From Gemmatimonadota bacterium (lineage in GTDB: Bacteria; Gemmatimonadota; Gemmatimonadetes; Gemmatimonadales; Gemmatimonadaceae): 64,000 nucleotides of DNA. Where the stretch lies: contig JADJNZ010000001.1 in the NCBI GenBank assembly GCA_016714015.1, positions 1,302,001 through 1,366,000 on the forward strand, in the 5' to 3' direction. Positions 1-8,369 of the stretch are shown piece after piece. The notes below the pieces were generated by a model. That model worked only from the letters and a program-made list of their open reading frames with translations, did not search any database and had not been told where the DNA came from. The number at the start of each line of letters is the position of its first letter. Within the stretch, counting starts at the first letter, position 1. The position numbers and the translations under genes were made by a program.

Positions 1-786
1 CACTGACGCGTCTCTCGTGCTCGATCCCATCTCGATGAGTTCGCGCGCAACGCCCATGTAGGCTTGAGCCCCGACCGAAGCGACGTCGTAAAGGATGATC
101 GGCTTCCCGAAGGACGGTGCTTCGGCGAGGCGAATATTGCGAGGGACCACCGATTGGAAGACCTTCGCGCCGAAGTATTCGCGCGCGTCCGTCGCTACCT
201 GTCGCGACAAATTGAGACGGGCGTCGTACATGGTTAGGACGACGCCGTCGATGCCGAGTGACGGATTGACGCCTTGTTGGACCAAGTGCACCGTGTTCAG
301 GAGCTGGCTCAGTCCCTCGAGGGCGTAGTACTCGCACTGCAGGGGAATGAGCAAGGCGTCAGCCGCCGCGAGCATGTTCAGGGTGATCAGCCCCAGCGAG
401 GGGGGGCAGTCGATCAGGATGTAATCGTACTGGTCGCGGACCCGCTCCAGCCCTCGTCGCATCGCGAGCTCGCGCTCATCTTCCGACACGAGTTCGATCT
501 CGGCACCCGCCAGGTCCGGCGTCGCCGGCAGCACATCGAGGTGCTTGAACTGGACGCCGCGGACGATCGCTCCTTCGATCCGGGATGCGTCGAGGAGAAC
601 ATCGTAGACCGTCTCTCCGATCTCGTCGCGCACGAGGCCTATTCCGCTGGAGGCGTTTCCCTGCGGATCGCCATCGACGAGTAGCGTGCGTTGCTCAGCG
701 GCCGCGAGTGAGGCGGCGAGGTTCACGGCGGTCGTCGTCTTGCCGACGCCACCCTTCTGATTGGCGATTGCGATGATGCGGGCCAC
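1..786 (-). CDS. parA: ParA/Soj chromosome-partitioning ATPase (3' end off window)
   Basis: The reading frame gives 262 residues from a GTG start at 786 and is still open at base 1, so only the C-terminus is missing. A deviant Walker A motif KGGVGKTT lies at residues 11-18, the second ATPase motif LLVDGDPQGN at about 35-44, and Walker B YILIDCPPS near 127. This is the ParA/Soj/MinD superfamily, which binds nucleoid DNA with ATP and is driven by ParB bound to parS. I chose GTG because the protein begins right before the first strand (ARIIAIANQ) and no in-frame ATG precedes it. One perfect and one near-perfect parS site lie just upstream, and parB would be expected immediately beyond the left edge. 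Family assignment is secure; a plasmid-type role is unlikely given neighbouring mnmG. Confidence 0.96.
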   Translation of the reverse strand, partial: MARIIAIANQKGGVGKTTTAVNLAASLAAAEQRTLLVDGDPQGNASSGIGLVRDEIGETVYDVLLDASRIEGAIVRGVQFKHLDVLPATPDLAGAEIELVSEDERELAMRRGLERVRDQYDYILIDCPPSLGLITLNMLAAADALLIPLQCEYYALEGLSQLLNTVHLVQQGVNPSLGIDGVVLTMYDARLNLSRQVATDAREYFGAKVFQSVVPRNIRLAEAPSFGKPIILYDVASVGAQAYMGVARELIEMGSSTRDASV

Positions 787-810
787 GAATGTCCTGGAAC
801 GAAAGAAGAA

Positions 811-842
811 GGGGTGAACCGGCGAATATACCGGCTCACCCC
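811..842 (-). terminator. Inverted repeat between the SIMPL gene and parA; terminator and/or parA promoter operator
   Basis: Arms GGGGTGAACCGG and CCGGCTCACCCC pair at 11 of 12 positions around an AT-rich spacer, CGAATATA. On the minus strand the hairpin is followed by a pyrimidine-rich tract (TTCTTCTTTC), so it could end transcription from the SIMPL gene. The spacer also reads TATATT on the minus strand, a plausible -10 box for parA, so the palindrome may instead be an operator. Which role is real cannot be decided from sequence. Confidence 0.5.
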
Positions 843-860
843 GGGACCTACCAGACCGAA

Positions 861-876
861 TGTTTCACGTGAAACA
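861..876. promoter_or_regulatory. parS centromere site 1 (perfect match)
   Basis: The 16-mer TGTTTCACGTGAAACA is an exact, perfectly palindromic match to the widely conserved chromosomal parS consensus bound by ParB/Spo0J. It lies 75 bases upstream of parA, outside any gene. Confidence 0.93.
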
Positions 877-898
877 ACAGTCTCCCCACAACTGGTTT

Positions 899-914
899 CG
901 TTTCACGTGAAAAA
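899..914. promoter_or_regulatory. parS centromere site 2 (14 of 16)
   Basis: CGTTTCACGTGAAAAA keeps the central GTTTCACGTGAAA core and differs from the parS consensus at the first base and at position 15. It is centred 38 bases from site 1, so the two form a tandem ParB loading cluster between parA and the SIMPL gene. Confidence 0.75.
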
Positions 915-939
915 CTCCTCCGTCAGCACGCGCTGGAGC

Positions 940-1722
940 TCAGCGCCCAACGAAGCTGAACCGGACTTCGATGGAGACGATCACCTTGAGCACGCCGCTT
1001 TCGATCGGCGTCTGCACGTCCGCCGCTTCGGACGCGCGCATCACCATCGAGGTCATCACCATCGGTCCTGGAGGGCTTCCGGTGCTCGGGCTCGCGATGA
1101 TCTCGATGACCCCTCCCACCCGCCCACCGGCGGCATCGGCGATGGCGTCCGCATCCGCTCGAGCCCGGGCCACTGCCTTCCGCATCGCCTCCCGCGTGGC
1201 GGACTCGGTGCTGGAGGCGAAGAACCGAAGCCCCCCCACGTTGGTCGCGCCTCTCGAAAGCCCAGCATCGATCACGGTCCCGATCAACGAGATCTGGCGC
1301 ACCTCGACCTGAATGCTGTTGTGGGCCTGATAGCCCACGACCGTCGGACGACCGCCCTGGGTCGGGTACTCGTATTCCGGGTTGATGCTCACGCCTTGGG
1401 TCTTGAGTTGGGCCGATGCGATTCCGACGCGGCGTAGCGTATCGAGCACTGCCGCTTGGATGCGCGCGTTCTCCGTGCCGGCGGACGCAGCCGTGCGGCC
1501 CCGCGTCTCCACTGCGAAGGTGATCACCGCCCGATCAGGCGCGATTTCGACCTCTTCCGTCGCGGTGGTGACGATCCGCGCCTCGGACGCGGAGCTGACC
1601 TGCGCGGGCAGCACTCGAGTGCCGAGCAGCAGCAAGCCGAGTACGAGCGAGATTCGACGGGGCACGACCGATAGCGCGGAGACCGGCCGCACGGAGGAAG
1701 GCGCAGGACGGGGACTCGACAT
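940..1722 (-). CDS. SIMPL-domain (DUF541) periplasmic protein
   Basis: A 260-residue protein with an N-terminal hydrophobic segment (ISLVLGLLLLGTRVLPA, about residues 24-40) typical of a signal peptide, followed by one SIMPL domain. Family traits visible are the start VTTATEEVEIAPDRAVITFAV, the segment IQVEVRQISLIGTVIDAGL and the late helix with AMRKAVARARADADAIADAAG. SIMPL proteins are envelope proteins of largely unknown function that can form oligomeric cages. The start ATG at 1722 has AAAAGGAG six bases upstream; another ATG four bases earlier is in a different frame. The 130-base upstream gap is AT-rich, with TTAGT and ACTAA half-sites at 1735 and 1760. There is no operon partner: it lies between the GT39-like gene and the parS sites. 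Confidence 0.85.
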   Translation of the reverse strand: MSSPRPAPSSVRPVSALSVVPRRISLVLGLLLLGTRVLPAQVSSASEARIVTTATEEVEIAPDRAVITFAVETRGRTAASAGTENARIQAAVLDTLRRVGIASAQLKTQGVSINPEYEYPTQGGRPTVVGYQAHNSIQVEVRQISLIGTVIDAGLSRGATNVGGLRFFASSTESATREAMRKAVARARADADAIADAAGGRVGGVIEIIASPSTGSPPGPMVMTSMVMRASEAADVQTPIESGVLKVIVSIEVRFSFVGR

Positions 1723-1852
1723 CCATGACTCCTTTTAGTAACTATGTGGTACTTATTAGACTAACACCCGGACGGGGTGATGGGCACCCGCATCCAGACG
1801 ACCGTGCCCTTCTATATGTACACCGCGGGATGCACACCGCAGGACCGAGGCG

Positions 1853-3634
1853 TCACGGACGAAGGCGACGCCAGACGAATGGCGCCTCCACCCCTGCCCC
1901 TCGTCGAGTCAACAGATACAGGGGCCGCTCCGGATACTGCGCCGCGATCTCCGCCTCGCGTCCGGGCAACCAGCGGGCATAGACGTTGCCGTCCTGAGCG
2001 AGTCGGAACGGTGCCAAGTGCGAGAACCCGCTCTGATCCTCCCGGATCCGGGCCTCGCAGATCGGCGCGTACGCGAGCCCCGGGAGCAGGCGCTCGGTGA
2101 AGTCAGGGGAGCGGTCGCTCTTCACCAGCCGCGCCGAGTCCGCCTGGAGCGGCGCCAGCCGAGCCAGCGCCTCCGTTCCGCGGACGCCCTCCCGCTCGAG
2201 CGCGCCGAGCGCCAGTTCGAGACGGCACGCGTCGGCATTGCGGTAGAGCACCTCGGTGTCGCTGCGCGAGAGGCCGAGCGTCCACATCCGGATCACGAGT
2301 TGCGCGCCCCAACTCTCCTTCACGAGGACGAGCGCCCCCGTGACGCCGGCCGCTCGCGACGCTGTCGCGATGTCGACCCGCATGCTCGTCATCCCGTTCC
2401 GGTACTGCGGCACGCGGACCATCGCGAGCGAGAGCGCAGCATACGCTGCGCCGGACACGAGCGTCGCCCGCATGGCGAGATGCAGCCCGCGAGCCGAGGG
2501 GAACCGCTCGCGAAGGACGAGCGGAAATCGCGCGCACCAGAGCACGAGGACGGGGAGCAACGGCACCATGAATCGGGGACCGAGGTAGAACCCGTCATGC
2601 CAGTAGGCCCAATACCCGGCGATGACCAGTGCCGCGGTCGCGAAGAGGTATCGGTCCATCGCGGAGAGCGCGCGTCGCCACCAGAGCGCGCCTGCGGCCA
2701 GCAGCAGTGCCGGGAACGGCGTCTCGAACAGATAGACCGAGAGTCTCGTGAAGTAGAGGCTGATGAGTTCGAGACCGCGCAGCGGCGTGTGGATCGGACC
2801 CCATGGTGAACGGTGGAAGCCAATCCCGTGCCCGGCGCCCCACAGCAGGTCATAGCCGAAGAGGAAGGGCTTCCCGGTCGTCCGTGCGTTGACCCAGAGG
2901 AGGAACGCCATCGGCATCGCCACACCGAGCCCCGAGAGCAACAGCGCGACGATCGGGCGTCCGCCACGCCGCGCCCTCCAGAGCAGCCAGACGGCCGCCG
3001 GCAGGGCGAACGCTGCGGCGTCGACCGGCCGGATCGTCGCGGCGATGCCCAGCCCGAGACCGGTGATGAGTCCCCAGACCGGTGACGCATCCTCGCGCGC
3101 CGTCGAGCCCGCCAGCCCTGCCATCGCGACGAGCAGCCAGAGCAGCGTGGTCGCGTGGTTCATGTGCGACCCGAACATGAAGGCGCCGAACGGCGCGACG
3201 GTGAAGAGCAGCAGCGCGAACCGGTGCCATCCCCGTGGCGCGCTCGGTTCGAGCACCCGTAGCAGTCGCGCGAACAACAGCACGGAGAACGCGCCGGCTA
3301 GGGGACCCACGAGCCACTCCGCGCCGACAGCGGATCCGAGTGCGAGCATCGCCGGCCCACCGGCTGGGAACTGGCTGTAGGTCCGGTCCCCCAGATCGAC
3401 CAAATGCAGGATCGAGAAGAACTCACGCAGGGCGGGCGTGGGGACCGACAGATGCCCCTCGGCGTACCATCGGGCCTGGAGGACCTGCACGATCTCGTCG
3501 ATGAGCAGCGGCTTTCCGGTGAAGACCTGCCGCGCGATGATCGTATAGAGCGCGAGGGCACCCGCGGCGACCCCCGCGATGAAGCCCCGGCCCGCCGACC
3601 CCACACTCGACCGCTTCGGCACGCGGTCCAGCAA
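1853..3634 (-). CDS. GT39/ArnT-like polytopic glycosyltransferase
   Basis: The 593-residue frame has about ten predicted membrane helices and, in the first periplasmic loop, the acidic motif LLIDEIVQVLQARW, matching the catalytic Asp-Glu of the dolichyl/undecaprenyl-phosphate mannosyltransferase-like (PMT/GT39, GT83) clan. Such enzymes transfer sugars from lipid carriers to lipids or proteins at the outer face of the inner membrane. The only start in this frame before that helix is TTG at 3634 (next GTG four codons on); a TGA lies just upstream. The preceding overlapping frame, starting at 3818, encodes two more hydrophobic segments and joins naturally at about 3640, so the gene is probably frameshifted (real or sequence error). 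Substrate unknown. It follows mnmG on the same strand. Confidence 0.75.
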   Translation of the reverse strand: MLDRVPKRSSVGSAGRGFIAGVAAGALALYTIIARQVFTGKPLLIDEIVQVLQARWYAEGHLSVPTPALREFFSILHLVDLGDRTYSQFPAGGPAMLALGSAVGAEWLVGPLAGAFSVLLFARLLRVLEPSAPRGWHRFALLLFTVAPFGAFMFGSHMNHATTLLWLLVAMAGLAGSTAREDASPVWGLITGLGLGIAATIRPVDAAAFALPAAVWLLWRARRGGRPIVALLLSGLGVAMPMAFLLWVNARTTGKPFLFGYDLLWGAGHGIGFHRSPWGPIHTPLRGLELISLYFTRLSVYLFETPFPALLLAAGALWWRRALSAMDRYLFATAALVIAGYWAYWHDGFYLGPRFMVPLLPVLVLWCARFPLVLRERFPSARGLHLAMRATLVSGAAYAALSLAMVRVPQYRNGMTSMRVDIATASRAAGVTGALVLVKESWGAQLVIRMWTLGLSRSDTEVLYRNADACRLELALGALEREGVRGTEALARLAPLQADSARLVKSDRSPDFTERLLPGLAYAPICEARIREDQSGFSHLAPFRLAQDGNVYARWLPGREAEIAAQYPERPLYLLTRRGAGVEAPFVWRRLRP

Positions 3635-3818
3635 CAGCCGCGCGCCTGCGCGTCACGAACGCCACGAGCCCGCCGATCCCCGCGCAGAGCGCGAGGCCGT
3701 ACGTCCAGTCGAGCAGTCGCGCCGCGTACTCGCCGTCCACCTCCCCTCCCGGCAGCCAGTTGGCGAGTGGGAGGAGCGACAGGGCGAGCACGGCGATCGC
3801 GATCAGCCGCGTTGCCAT
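3635..3818 (-). pseudogene. Probable frameshifted N-terminal part of the GT39-like gene
   Basis: From ATG at 3818, overlapping the last 16 bases of mnmG, this frame reads MATRLIAIAVLALSLLPLA and then LDWTYGLALCAGIGGLVAFV: two clear hydrophobic helices, then TRRRA. After about residue 62 the composition turns to arginine/alanine/glycine shadow sequence, while the +1-shifted frame continues with RLLLDRVPKRSS and the membrane protein proper. The natural junction is in the GC-rich run around 3635-3650. Reading both as one gene gives about 655 residues. A single-base error, a real inactivating mutation, or two separate genes are all possible; a single broken gene is my preferred reading. Confidence 0.55.
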
Positions 3819-5710
3819 CGATCCACTTCGAGCACGAGGTTCTGCAGATCCGCGGGACTGATGCCCGGGATGCTCGCCGCCTGGGCGAGCGTGCCCGGGC
3901 GCCGCTGCGCCAGCTTCTGGCGGGCCTCGACGCTCACGGTCCGCATGGCCGAGTACGGTGCCTCCGCCGGCAACGCGAAGCCGCCGAGCTGCTTCAAGCG
4001 CGCGGCGGCGACGCGCTCGCGCGCGAGATAGCCTGCGTACTTGAGCTCGAGGTCGGCGGTGATGACGGCCTCCGGCTGCAGCGCGAGTCCGACACCGGCG
4101 GCCACGAATAAGTCACGAAGTGCCACTTTTTGTCGCTTCGCGACCTCGAGGATCGGGACACCATGCTGCAGGCCGCGCTCCCCGGCCCGGTCGAGGACGG
4201 CCGCCGCCGCGCTCGGGGAGATCGTCACCGATCGGGCGAGCCGCTCGGCCTCGGACTCGTCGTCGAGTCGCCGATCCGCCAGGGCACGTTCGGCCTCGGA
4301 CAGCAGGCCCAGGGCGCTGGCGGTGCCATACAGCCGGCCGAGGGCATTGTCCTGCCGCACCGTGAGGCGGAACTCGGATCGCGAGGTGAAGAGCCGGTAG
4401 GGTTCATCGACGCCGCGCGTGATGAGGTCGTCGACGAGCACCCCGAGATACGACGTCTCGCGTCCGAGGACGAGCGGGTCCGCGTCCAGCGCGTGCGCCG
4501 CCGCGTTCAGGCCGGCGACCACTCCCTGCGCCCCGGCCTCCTCGTAGCCTGTGGTCCCGTTGATCTGACCGGCGAGGAAGAGGCCGGGAAGCACGCGCGT
4601 CGCGAGCGTCGACACGAGCTGGGTCGGCGGGACGTAATCGTATTCGATCGCGTAGCCGGGGCGGGTCATCACCGCCCGCTCGAGCCCCGGGATCGTGTGC
4701 AACATCGCGCGCTGCGTCTCCTCTGGGAGCGAGGTCGAGAGGCCGTTCACGTAGAACTCGGGGGTGTCGAGTCCCTCGGGCTCCAGGTAGAGCATGTGGC
4801 GCTCGGCTTCGGCGAAGCGGACGACCTTGTCCTCGATGCTCGGGCAATATCGCGGACCTCGGGCGCCGATCGCACCACCGTACATCGCCGACTCGTGGAG
4901 CCGTTCCTGCACGAGTGTCCTGAGCGCCTCCCCCGTGTAGGTGATCCAGCACGGCAGCTGCTCGGGATGACGCGTGCTCATCCCCTGTCGGCGGGGCACG
5001 GGCCAGAAGGCCGACCAGGAGAAGTCGAAATCCTCGATCTCGCTGTCCTGGCGCTGGAGCTGATCGAGGTCGACCGAACGGCCATCGATCCGTGGCGGGG
5101 TGCCGGTCTTGAAGCGAGCCGTGGTCAGCCCGAGGTCCGCGAACTGCTCGGCCAGGGTCGTCGTGGCGGCCTCTCCGGCGCGCCCGCCACCGATGCTGTG
5201 GGTCGTGCCGATGTGGATGCGACCGCGGAGGAAGGTCCCCGTGCAGATCACCACGGCACGCGCCTCGAGTCGCAGCCCCTCGCTCGACTCCACGCCCTCG
5301 ATCCTGCCGCTCGCGCCGAGGAGCAGGCGGGCCGCGGTACCCTGCACCAGAGTCAGCCCGGGTCGCGCCTCGACCAGGTCACGCACCGCGCGTCGGTAGA
5401 GCCCGCGATCGGCCTGCGCGCGCGGCGCCCAGACGGCCGGGCCCTTGCCGCGGTTGAGCATGCGGAACTGCAATGTCGCGAGATCGGTCGCCCGCGCCAT
5501 GATGCCGCCGAGCGCGTCGATCTCGCGAATGACCGTCCCCTTGGCGACACCACCCATGGCGGGATTGCAGGAGAGTTGGCCGAGTGTCTCGAGCGACGTG
5601 GTGAGCAGGGCGACGCGCGCGCCGCGGCGCGCGGCGGCCACGGCGGCCTCGGTGCCCGCGTGCCCACCGCCGATCACGACGACGTCGAACCCCTGCGCCG
5701 AATGCCGCAC
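3803..5710 (-). CDS. mnmG: tRNA uridine-5-carboxymethylaminomethyl modification enzyme MnmG (GidA)
   Basis: At 635 residues this is full-length MnmG, the FAD/NADH protein that with MnmE installs the cmnm5 group on wobble U34 of several tRNAs. Visible signatures are the dinucleotide fold GGGHAGTEAA at residues 14-23, the SCNPAMGGVAKG segment near 48, the family signature GPRYCPSIEDKVVRF near 285, and the second signature GTTGYEEAGAQGVVAG near 382. The C-terminal helical MnmE-binding region is present (ISPADLQNLVLEVDRW). The start is GTG at 5710; a TAGATT hexamer six bases before it and no ribosome-binding site suggest a leaderless mRNA. The usual neighbour rsmG (gidB) is absent; the GT39-like gene follows. 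Confidence 0.97.
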   Translation of the reverse strand: MRHSAQGFDVVVIGGGHAGTEAAVAAARRGARVALLTTSLETLGQLSCNPAMGGVAKGTVIREIDALGGIMARATDLATLQFRMLNRGKGPAVWAPRAQADRGLYRRAVRDLVEARPGLTLVQGTAARLLLGASGRIEGVESSEGLRLEARAVVICTGTFLRGRIHIGTTHSIGGGRAGEAATTTLAEQFADLGLTTARFKTGTPPRIDGRSVDLDQLQRQDSEIEDFDFSWSAFWPVPRRQGMSTRHPEQLPCWITYTGEALRTLVQERLHESAMYGGAIGARGPRYCPSIEDKVVRFAEAERHMLYLEPEGLDTPEFYVNGLSTSLPEETQRAMLHTIPGLERAVMTRPGYAIEYDYVPPTQLVSTLATRVLPGLFLAGQINGTTGYEEAGAQGVVAGLNAAAHALDADPLVLGRETSYLGVLVDDLITRGVDEPYRLFTSRSEFRLTVRQDNALGRLYGTASALGLLSEAERALADRRLDDESEAERLARSVTISPSAAAAVLDRAGERGLQHGVPILEVAKRQKVALRDLFVAAGVGLALQPEAVITADLELKYAGYLARERVAAARLKQLGGFALPAEAPYSAMRTVSVEARQKLAQRRPGTLAQAASIPGISPADLQNLVLEVDRWQRG

Positions 5711-5722
5711 GCCGATAATCTA
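5711..5722 (-). promoter_or_regulatory. -10-like box directly before mnmG start
   Basis: On the minus strand TAGATT (5722-5717) is followed by six bases and then the GTG start of mnmG, so transcription would begin at or next to the start codon. On the plus strand the same patch gives GATAAT at 5714-5719, a possible -10 for the divergent gene at 5759. Confidence 0.4.
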
Positions 5723-5758
5723 CTTGCAGCGCCACGCCCACTCGACCGGACCCTTCCG

Positions 5759-6049
5759 ATGCCCCTTCCGCTCATCCACAACGCGCCGACCCTGATCATC
5801 CGGCGTCCCGCCTTCGAATCCGCCCAGCTCACGCGCGAGATGTTCGACACCTGGCTCAACCTGACCCCCGACGAGTTCCGGGTGGAGCAGTCGGTGATCT
5901 GCATCGGGCCGGTCTGGGACGAGGCGGCTCTGGGGGCGCTCGTGAATGCCCTCGAGGACAAGGGGCTGGTGTACTTCGACGACTTCCTCGAGATGAGCGG
6001 GAATCTCCCCGAGTGGCTTGGCGTGTGGGTCGGGGAGCCGCGGTCGTAG
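5759..6049 (+). CDS. Small conserved-looking hypothetical protein (96 aa)
   Basis: Starts at ATG 5759 (MPLPLIHNAPTLIIRRPAFE), 48 bases from the divergent mnmG start, and ends at a stop directly before a strong hairpin. It is a soluble, acidic protein (LTPDEFRVEQSVICIGPVWDEAALGALVNALEDKG would be its central region, positions about 5870-5970) with no signal peptide or membrane helix and one Cys. The amino-acid composition is unlike shadow frames and the divergent placement supports a real gene. The long open frame continuing upstream in this phase is antisense to mnmG and is not coding. I do not recognise the family and give no function. Confidence 0.7.
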   Translation: MPLPLIHNAPTLIIRRPAFESAQLTREMFDTWLNLTPDEFRVEQSVICIGPVWDEAALGALVNALEDKGLVYFDDFLEMSGNLPEWLGVWVGEPRS

Positions 6050-6073
6050 CGGCGTCCGGGGATCGAAACGGAA

Positions 6074-6104
6074 AGCGGGGGGCGGCCATCGGCCGCCCCC
6101 CGCT
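6074..6104. terminator. Bidirectional terminator hairpin
   Basis: AGCGGGGGGCGGCC (6074-6087) and its exact complement (6091-6104) enclose a three-base loop, giving a 14-bp perfect stem between two convergent genes. It is followed by TTCTGCCTT on the plus side, and preceded by GAAACGGAAA, which reads TTTCCGTTTC on the minus side. Confidence 0.75.
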
Positions 6105-6127
6105 TCTGCCTTCTACGCTCTGCTCTT

Positions 6128-7060
6128 CTATCGCAGGTACTTCCTGAACCACGCCACCGTCTCCGGCCACGCCTGCCGAGCGGCCGCGAGGTTCGCGGTG
6201 TCCGCCTGCTGTCGCAGGAAGCCGTGACCGGCACCGGTGTAGACGCGGCTGACGAAGGTGCCGCCGATGGCCTTCATCACGGAATCGGCACGGGGAATCG
6301 TGGCGTTCACGCGCTGGTCGTTGCCGCCGTACAAGCCGAGGACTGGAATCCGGACCGTCGCGATCGCCGAGTCGGCCGGCGAGGCGCCGTAGTACACCAC
6401 GGCGGCCGCGAGGCCGGGCGCATTGAACACCGCGTGATTGAATGATGCCGACCCGCCCCAGCAGTAGCCGACGATGCCATAGGTCTTCTTCGCCGACGGG
6501 AGCGCCATCCCGTAGCGCGCCACCGCGGCGACCATCGCGTTCATCTTGTCCGGCGAGACGTTCCGGATGAGCGCCGTCGCCTGCGCCGTGGCGATGGTGT
6601 CGGTCGTGGCTCCCCCCCGTTCGATCGACAGCAGGTCGGGCGCGATCGCGATGAAGCCATCGGCCGCGAGCTGATCGGCGACGCTCCGGACCCAGGTCGA
6701 CAGACCGAAGATCTCATGCACCACCACCACCACCGGCGCATTGTCGCGCCGCTCGGGGTAGACCACCCATGCGGCGATCGAGTCCTTCGCCCCACCGGCG
6801 GTTGGGATCATGGCCCACTCGCCGTGACGTGTGGAGGCGGCAAGTCGGGCCGCCGCATCGGCCGCACCTGGCGCGATCCCGGGGGCTTGCTGCATAGCCT
6901 CCCCCAGCACGGCGGGTCCATGCGTGGCCCCGCCCGACATCTCGTGGTCCGCGTGCTCATCCGCTGCGGCGGCGAGATTGGCCTGTTCGGGCGTCAGGCG
7001 CTGCGCGGTGCAGGCGCCGAGTGCAAGGAGCGTGACGGGAAGGAGGAGCGACGGCTTCAT
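6128..7060 (-). CDS. Dienelactone hydrolase family lipoprotein
   Basis: A 310-residue protein from ATG 7060. It starts with a lipoprotein signal (MKPSLLLPVTLLALGACTAQ; lipobox LGAC, Cys 17), so it should be anchored in the envelope. The alpha/beta-hydrolase core carries the dienelactone hydrolase triad: nucleophile Cys in GYCWGG, Asp in LYGGNDQRVN, and His in GAGHGF. The helix VVVVHEIFGLSTWVRSVAD before the oxyanion region is typical. Family members open dienelactones or hydrolyse small esters; an exported lipoprotein version suggests scavenging rather than catechol catabolism, and no ring-cleavage genes are nearby. An upstream ATG at 7123 would add 21 arginine-rich residues and lose the signal peptide, so I rejected it. 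It is convergent with the 5759 gene. Confidence 0.85.
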   Translation of the reverse strand: MKPSLLLPVTLLALGACTAQRLTPEQANLAAAADEHADHEMSGGATHGPAVLGEAMQQAPGIAPGAADAAARLAASTRHGEWAMIPTAGGAKDSIAAWVVYPERRDNAPVVVVVHEIFGLSTWVRSVADQLAADGFIAIAPDLLSIERGGATTDTIATAQATALIRNVSPDKMNAMVAAVARYGMALPSAKKTYGIVGYCWGGSASFNHAVFNAPGLAAAVVYYGASPADSAIATVRIPVLGLYGGNDQRVNATIPRADSVMKAIGGTFVSRVYTGAGHGFLRQQADTANLAAARQAWPETVAWFRKYLR

Positions 7061-7163
7061 GCGGGGGAGTCTCCGAGGGTGAGGGCGGGAACGCGAATGG
7101 GGATGGCTTCTCGCCACCCCCATAACGTGCCATCGTGTCCCGCCGTTCGTGAGGGCATGAACC

Positions 7164-8351
7164 CTAGGCGAGGGCCGGGCGCAGTTCGGGGAAAACCTCG
7201 ATGCTGAACCGCTCGGCGATCACTTGGCGGGCCCGCGCGACGATCTCGTCGGTCGAGGGGCTGTCCGCGTACATCTGAAGCGCCCGCGCCCGGAGCTCGG
7301 CGGCGGTCGGCAGATGCGGGAGGTGCGGCAGGTGCTGCTCCAGTTCGTGCCACGCCTCCTCTGCGCGCGTCTGGCCTGCTGCGAGCTTCGCCCGAAGCTC
7401 GATCACCTTGGGGTGCGCATCGAAGCTCTCCCGTGCCTGAGCGACCTGCGCCGCCACCGTCCCGGGTGGGAAGCGTTCGGCGAGCTGCCGCGCGACGCGC
7501 TCGAGGACCGCGGCGCCAAGGCGGCGTTCGTTGCGGACGACCTCGACCGGCGGTTCACCGAGATCCCAAACGAGCCCAGCCCAACTCATCACCTTGAGCG
7601 CGTAGTAGGTCGGGTCGAACTCGTACCAGCGGAACCCCTGACGCGTGGAGCGCTGGTACGCGTGATGGTTGTTGTGCCACCCCTCACCAAGCGTGATGAT
7701 CGCGAGCCACCAGTTGTTGCGTGAGGTGTCGCCCGTGACGTAGCGCTGCTTGCCGTGCACGTGCGCGAGGGAGTTGATGAAGAACGTGCCATGGTAGAGC
7801 ACCGCGGTGCTCAGGAAGAAGCCGATGAACAGGCCGGCCCACCCATCGATGAGGAAGCAGGCGATGGCCAGCGTGATCCCCGGGATCAGCTGGTGCTTGT
7901 CGAGGAACATCAGCTCCGGATACTTGGTGAGATCGGGGACCTCATGGAGCCGCGTCTCGTCGTGCTTCTTGTCGAAGATCCAGCCGACGTGCGAGTAGAA
8001 GAAGCCGCGGTGGAGCGGCGAGTGCACGTCGTCCTCCTGGTCCGAATGCCGGTGGTGGTGGCGATGCAACGCCGCCCACCAGAGGACCGACTTCTGCGTG
8101 GAGCTCATCGCGAGAAAGGCGAAGACGAACTGCATGACGCGCGACGTCTTGAACGACCGGTGCGAGAAGTACCGGTGGTATCCGGCGGTGATCCCGAACA
8201 TGCGGGCGACGTAGAGCGCGACGGCGAGGAACACCGAGGTCGTCGTCACCCCCGTCCAGATGGCCGCGAGCGGCGCGAGGTGGACGAAAATGAACGCCGC
8301 GGTGTTCGGATAGATGATGTCGTCGTGGTACTCGGAAACAGCAGCGCTCAC
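7164..8351 (-). CDS. Membrane acyl-CoA/acyl-lipid desaturase
   Basis: The 395-residue protein has the three histidine boxes of the stearoyl-CoA desaturase family: HRYFSH at 59-64, HRHHH near 96 and HNNHH near 227, coordinating a di-iron centre. Four hydrophobic helices flank them. The reaction is introduction of a double bond into a saturated fatty acyl chain, adjusting membrane fluidity. About 110 residues after the catalytic core form a soluble helical tail (VARQLAERFPPGTVAAQV to VIAERFSIEVFPELRPALA) that is longer than in bacterial homologues I know. The start is GTG 8351 with AAGGACGA upstream. An inverted repeat 20-40 bases upstream of the start is a likely operator. Confidence 0.92.
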   Translation of the reverse strand: MSAAVSEYHDDIIYPNTAAFIFVHLAPLAAIWTGVTTTSVFLAVALYVARMFGITAGYHRYFSHRSFKTSRVMQFVFAFLAMSSTQKSVLWWAALHRHHHRHSDQEDDVHSPLHRGFFYSHVGWIFDKKHDETRLHEVPDLTKYPELMFLDKHQLIPGITLAIACFLIDGWAGLFIGFFLSTAVLYHGTFFINSLAHVHGKQRYVTGDTSRNNWWLAIITLGEGWHNNHHAYQRSTRQGFRWYEFDPTYYALKVMSWAGLVWDLGEPPVEVVRNERRLGAAVLERVARQLAERFPPGTVAAQVAQARESFDAHPKVIELRAKLAAGQTRAEEAWHELEQHLPHLPHLPTAAELRARALQMYADSPSTDEIVARARQVIAERFSIEVFPELRPALA

Positions 8352-8369
8352 GGTGTCGTCCTTACGGAT

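Noticed and set aside
4130..5758. Long plus-strand frame upstream of the 96-aa gene
   Set aside because: Antisense to mnmG with shadow composition; only the segment after 5759 looks coding.
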